The position numbers and the translations under genes are program-made. A stretch of 64,000 nucleotides of DNA from Planctomycetota bacterium (GTDB taxonomy: Bacteria > Planctomycetota > Phycisphaerae > Phycisphaerales > SM1A02). The notes below the pieces were generated by a model. It did not search any database and was not told the DNA's origin. It saw only the letters and a list, made by a program, of their open reading frames with translations. Below, one piece after another: positions 63,243 to 64,000 of this stretch (its first letter is position 1; the number at the start of each line of letters is the position of its first letter). The stretch covers positions 186,001 to 250,000 of the forward strand of contig JACZRS010000004.1 of assembly GCA_022574595.1 (NCBI GenBank). Direction: 5' to 3'.

Positions 63243-64000
63243 TTATTCACACGGCCCCCAATTGGCGAATAGTATCAGTAGATCGCTGGTACCGACGGCT
63301 CCACTTTCATCAAAGTCGGCGGTTCCGTCAGTACCCCATTGGGCGAAGAGTGCTAGTAGATCGCTGGTGTTAACTGATCCTGAGTCATCGAGATCCCACG
63401 GGCAAAGATCGATATTGGTGGCGTCAAAGATATACGCCGCGCCTGCCCCATCACCGTTGTCATTGTCATGAAGAGATCCGGCAATGACGGTGGTGCCACA
63501 GATCGCTACAGAGAGGCCGAAGAGATCTTCTTCTTCGCCGTCTTTTGGGAGTAACTTAGCAATTTGTGTGGGCTTAGCGAGATCAGAAATGTCGAAAATA
63601 TATACCGACCCTGAGTGGAAGCCGTTATCATCGTCCCACCTTGCTCCAATGACTGCGGATGAACCACTGATTGCAACGGAGTAGCCAAAGTGTTCGTCTG
63701 CTTCGCCGTCATCTGGTAGGAGTTTGGCGATTTGTTTACCCGTGCTGATATCAAAGAGGTAGGCGGAGCCGGAATTTTCACCGTTGTCATCGTCCAATAT
63801 GGCTCCAATGATTGCGGCGTTGTTGCTGATCGCAACAGAATTGCCAAAGAGGTCGTGAGCCGCGCCGTCATTTGGAAGTAGTTTTGCAACCTGCAGGCCG
63901 GTGCTGACATCAAATAGATAGACTGAGCCTGAACTGGGACCGTTGTCGCTGTCCAAAGCTGCGCCAACTATTGCAATTTCCTTTCCAGGGATTCCACCGA
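63243..64000 (-). CDS. FG-GAP-repeat secreted protein with dockerin-like tail (5' end beyond window)
   Basis: The frame is open to the edge of the window, so the N-terminus is outside it; at least 252 residues are seen. There are at least four FG-GAP-like repeats of about 48 residues (LFGNSVAISNNAAIIGAILDDD and HFGYSVAISGSSAVIGAR with SGSVYIFDISDL partners). The tail has two dockerin-like repeats WDLDDSGSVNTSDLLALFAQWG and DFDESGAVGTSDLLILFANW, then CE and stop. It would be surface-displayed or bound through the tail. Confidence 0.82.
   Translation of the reverse strand, partial: GGIPGKEIAIVGAALDSDNGPSSGSVYLFDVSTGLQVAKLLPNDGAAHDLFGNSVAISNNAAIIGAILDDDNGENSGSAYLFDISTGKQIAKLLPDDGEADEHFGYSVAISGSSAVIGARWDDDNGFHSGSVYIFDISDLAKPTQIAKLLPKDGEEEDLFGLSVAICGTTVIAGSLHDNDNGDGAGAAYIFDATNIDLCPWDLDDSGSVNTSDLLALFAQWGTDGTADFDESGAVGTSDLLILFANWGPCE

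Overview
The window reads as a chromosomal segment of a planctomycete, most likely class Phycisphaerae. The clearest markers are secreted proteins ending in paired short dockerin-like repeats of the form (D)xDxxxxVxTxDLLxLFxxWG (49537-51321, 51542-52810, 63243-64000, and a broken copy at 9899-10018). Others are a planctomycete-style two-CxxC zinc-ribbon tail (15107-15703), a lipoprotein-rich gene set, a TPR plus FG-GAP/UnbV gene pair, and a MoxR/DUF58/VWA locus. Base composition is moderate (mid-40s % GC by eye). No phylum-level search could be run, so this placement is inference from domain style.

Layout. 0.3-9.6 kb: UvrD/PcrA helicase, two overlapping ORFs that look like one lipoprotein, epoxyqueuosine reductase (queG), a small membrane protein, a coiled-coil lipoprotein, a secreted protein with a CX4CH motif, and a TIM-barrel sugar isomerase. 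9.6-15.7 kb is a mosaic accessory region with dispersed repeats, a dockerin remnant, a compact methyltransferase / two-TM GAF / HEPN-zinc-ribbon cassette, a Lys/Ala-rich small protein, a seven-bladed Reg_prop propeller protein and a nonsense-broken zinc-ribbon membrane protein. 15.9-22 kb is housekeeping: PiT phosphate permease, 115-kDa-class NAD-glutamate dehydrogenase, ribF and nrnA.

22-35.6 kb holds a coiled-coil lipid-free secreted protein, then a long plus-strand run: a Q/M-rich membrane protein, an iron-type ABC binding lipoprotein, an ABC permease fused to an NHL propeller, a VWA/GATase-like protein, a MoxR AAA+ ATPase, a DUF58 protein and a BatA-like VWA protein. 35.6-37.1 kb is a small accessory insert (phased iteron-like repeats and a winged-helix protein) flanked on its left by a decayed copy of the 3' end of the RND pump gene that lies on its right. 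37.1-41.8 kb is an RND/MFP efflux operon. 42.0-48.1 kb has gatC-gatA-ROK kinase, a lipoprotein, a PgpH-like HD phosphodiesterase and a tRNA-Gly(GCC). 48.2-56.5 kb is mostly exported proteins (lipoprotein, beta-helix/dockerin, HAF/dockerin, FG-GAP/UnbV, TPR). 56.6-62.9 kb has pfkA, lysS, a transglutaminase-like protein, an NAD(P)HX dehydratase and a YhaM-like OB/HD nuclease. The window ends inside an FG-GAP/dockerin gene.

Most promising for something undescribed: (1) the three-gene methyltransferase / membrane GAF / HEPN RNase-like cassette at 10213-12681, lying between direct copies of a dispersed 15-bp repeat; (2) the ABC permease-lipobox-NHL fusion embedded without an ATPase in a MoxR/VWA operon; (3) the phased CGARTAC array with a winged-helix gene at 35949-36941. 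Several families of dispersed palindromic elements also recur between genes, one of them (three copies) always just 3' of a stop codon in the same orientation.
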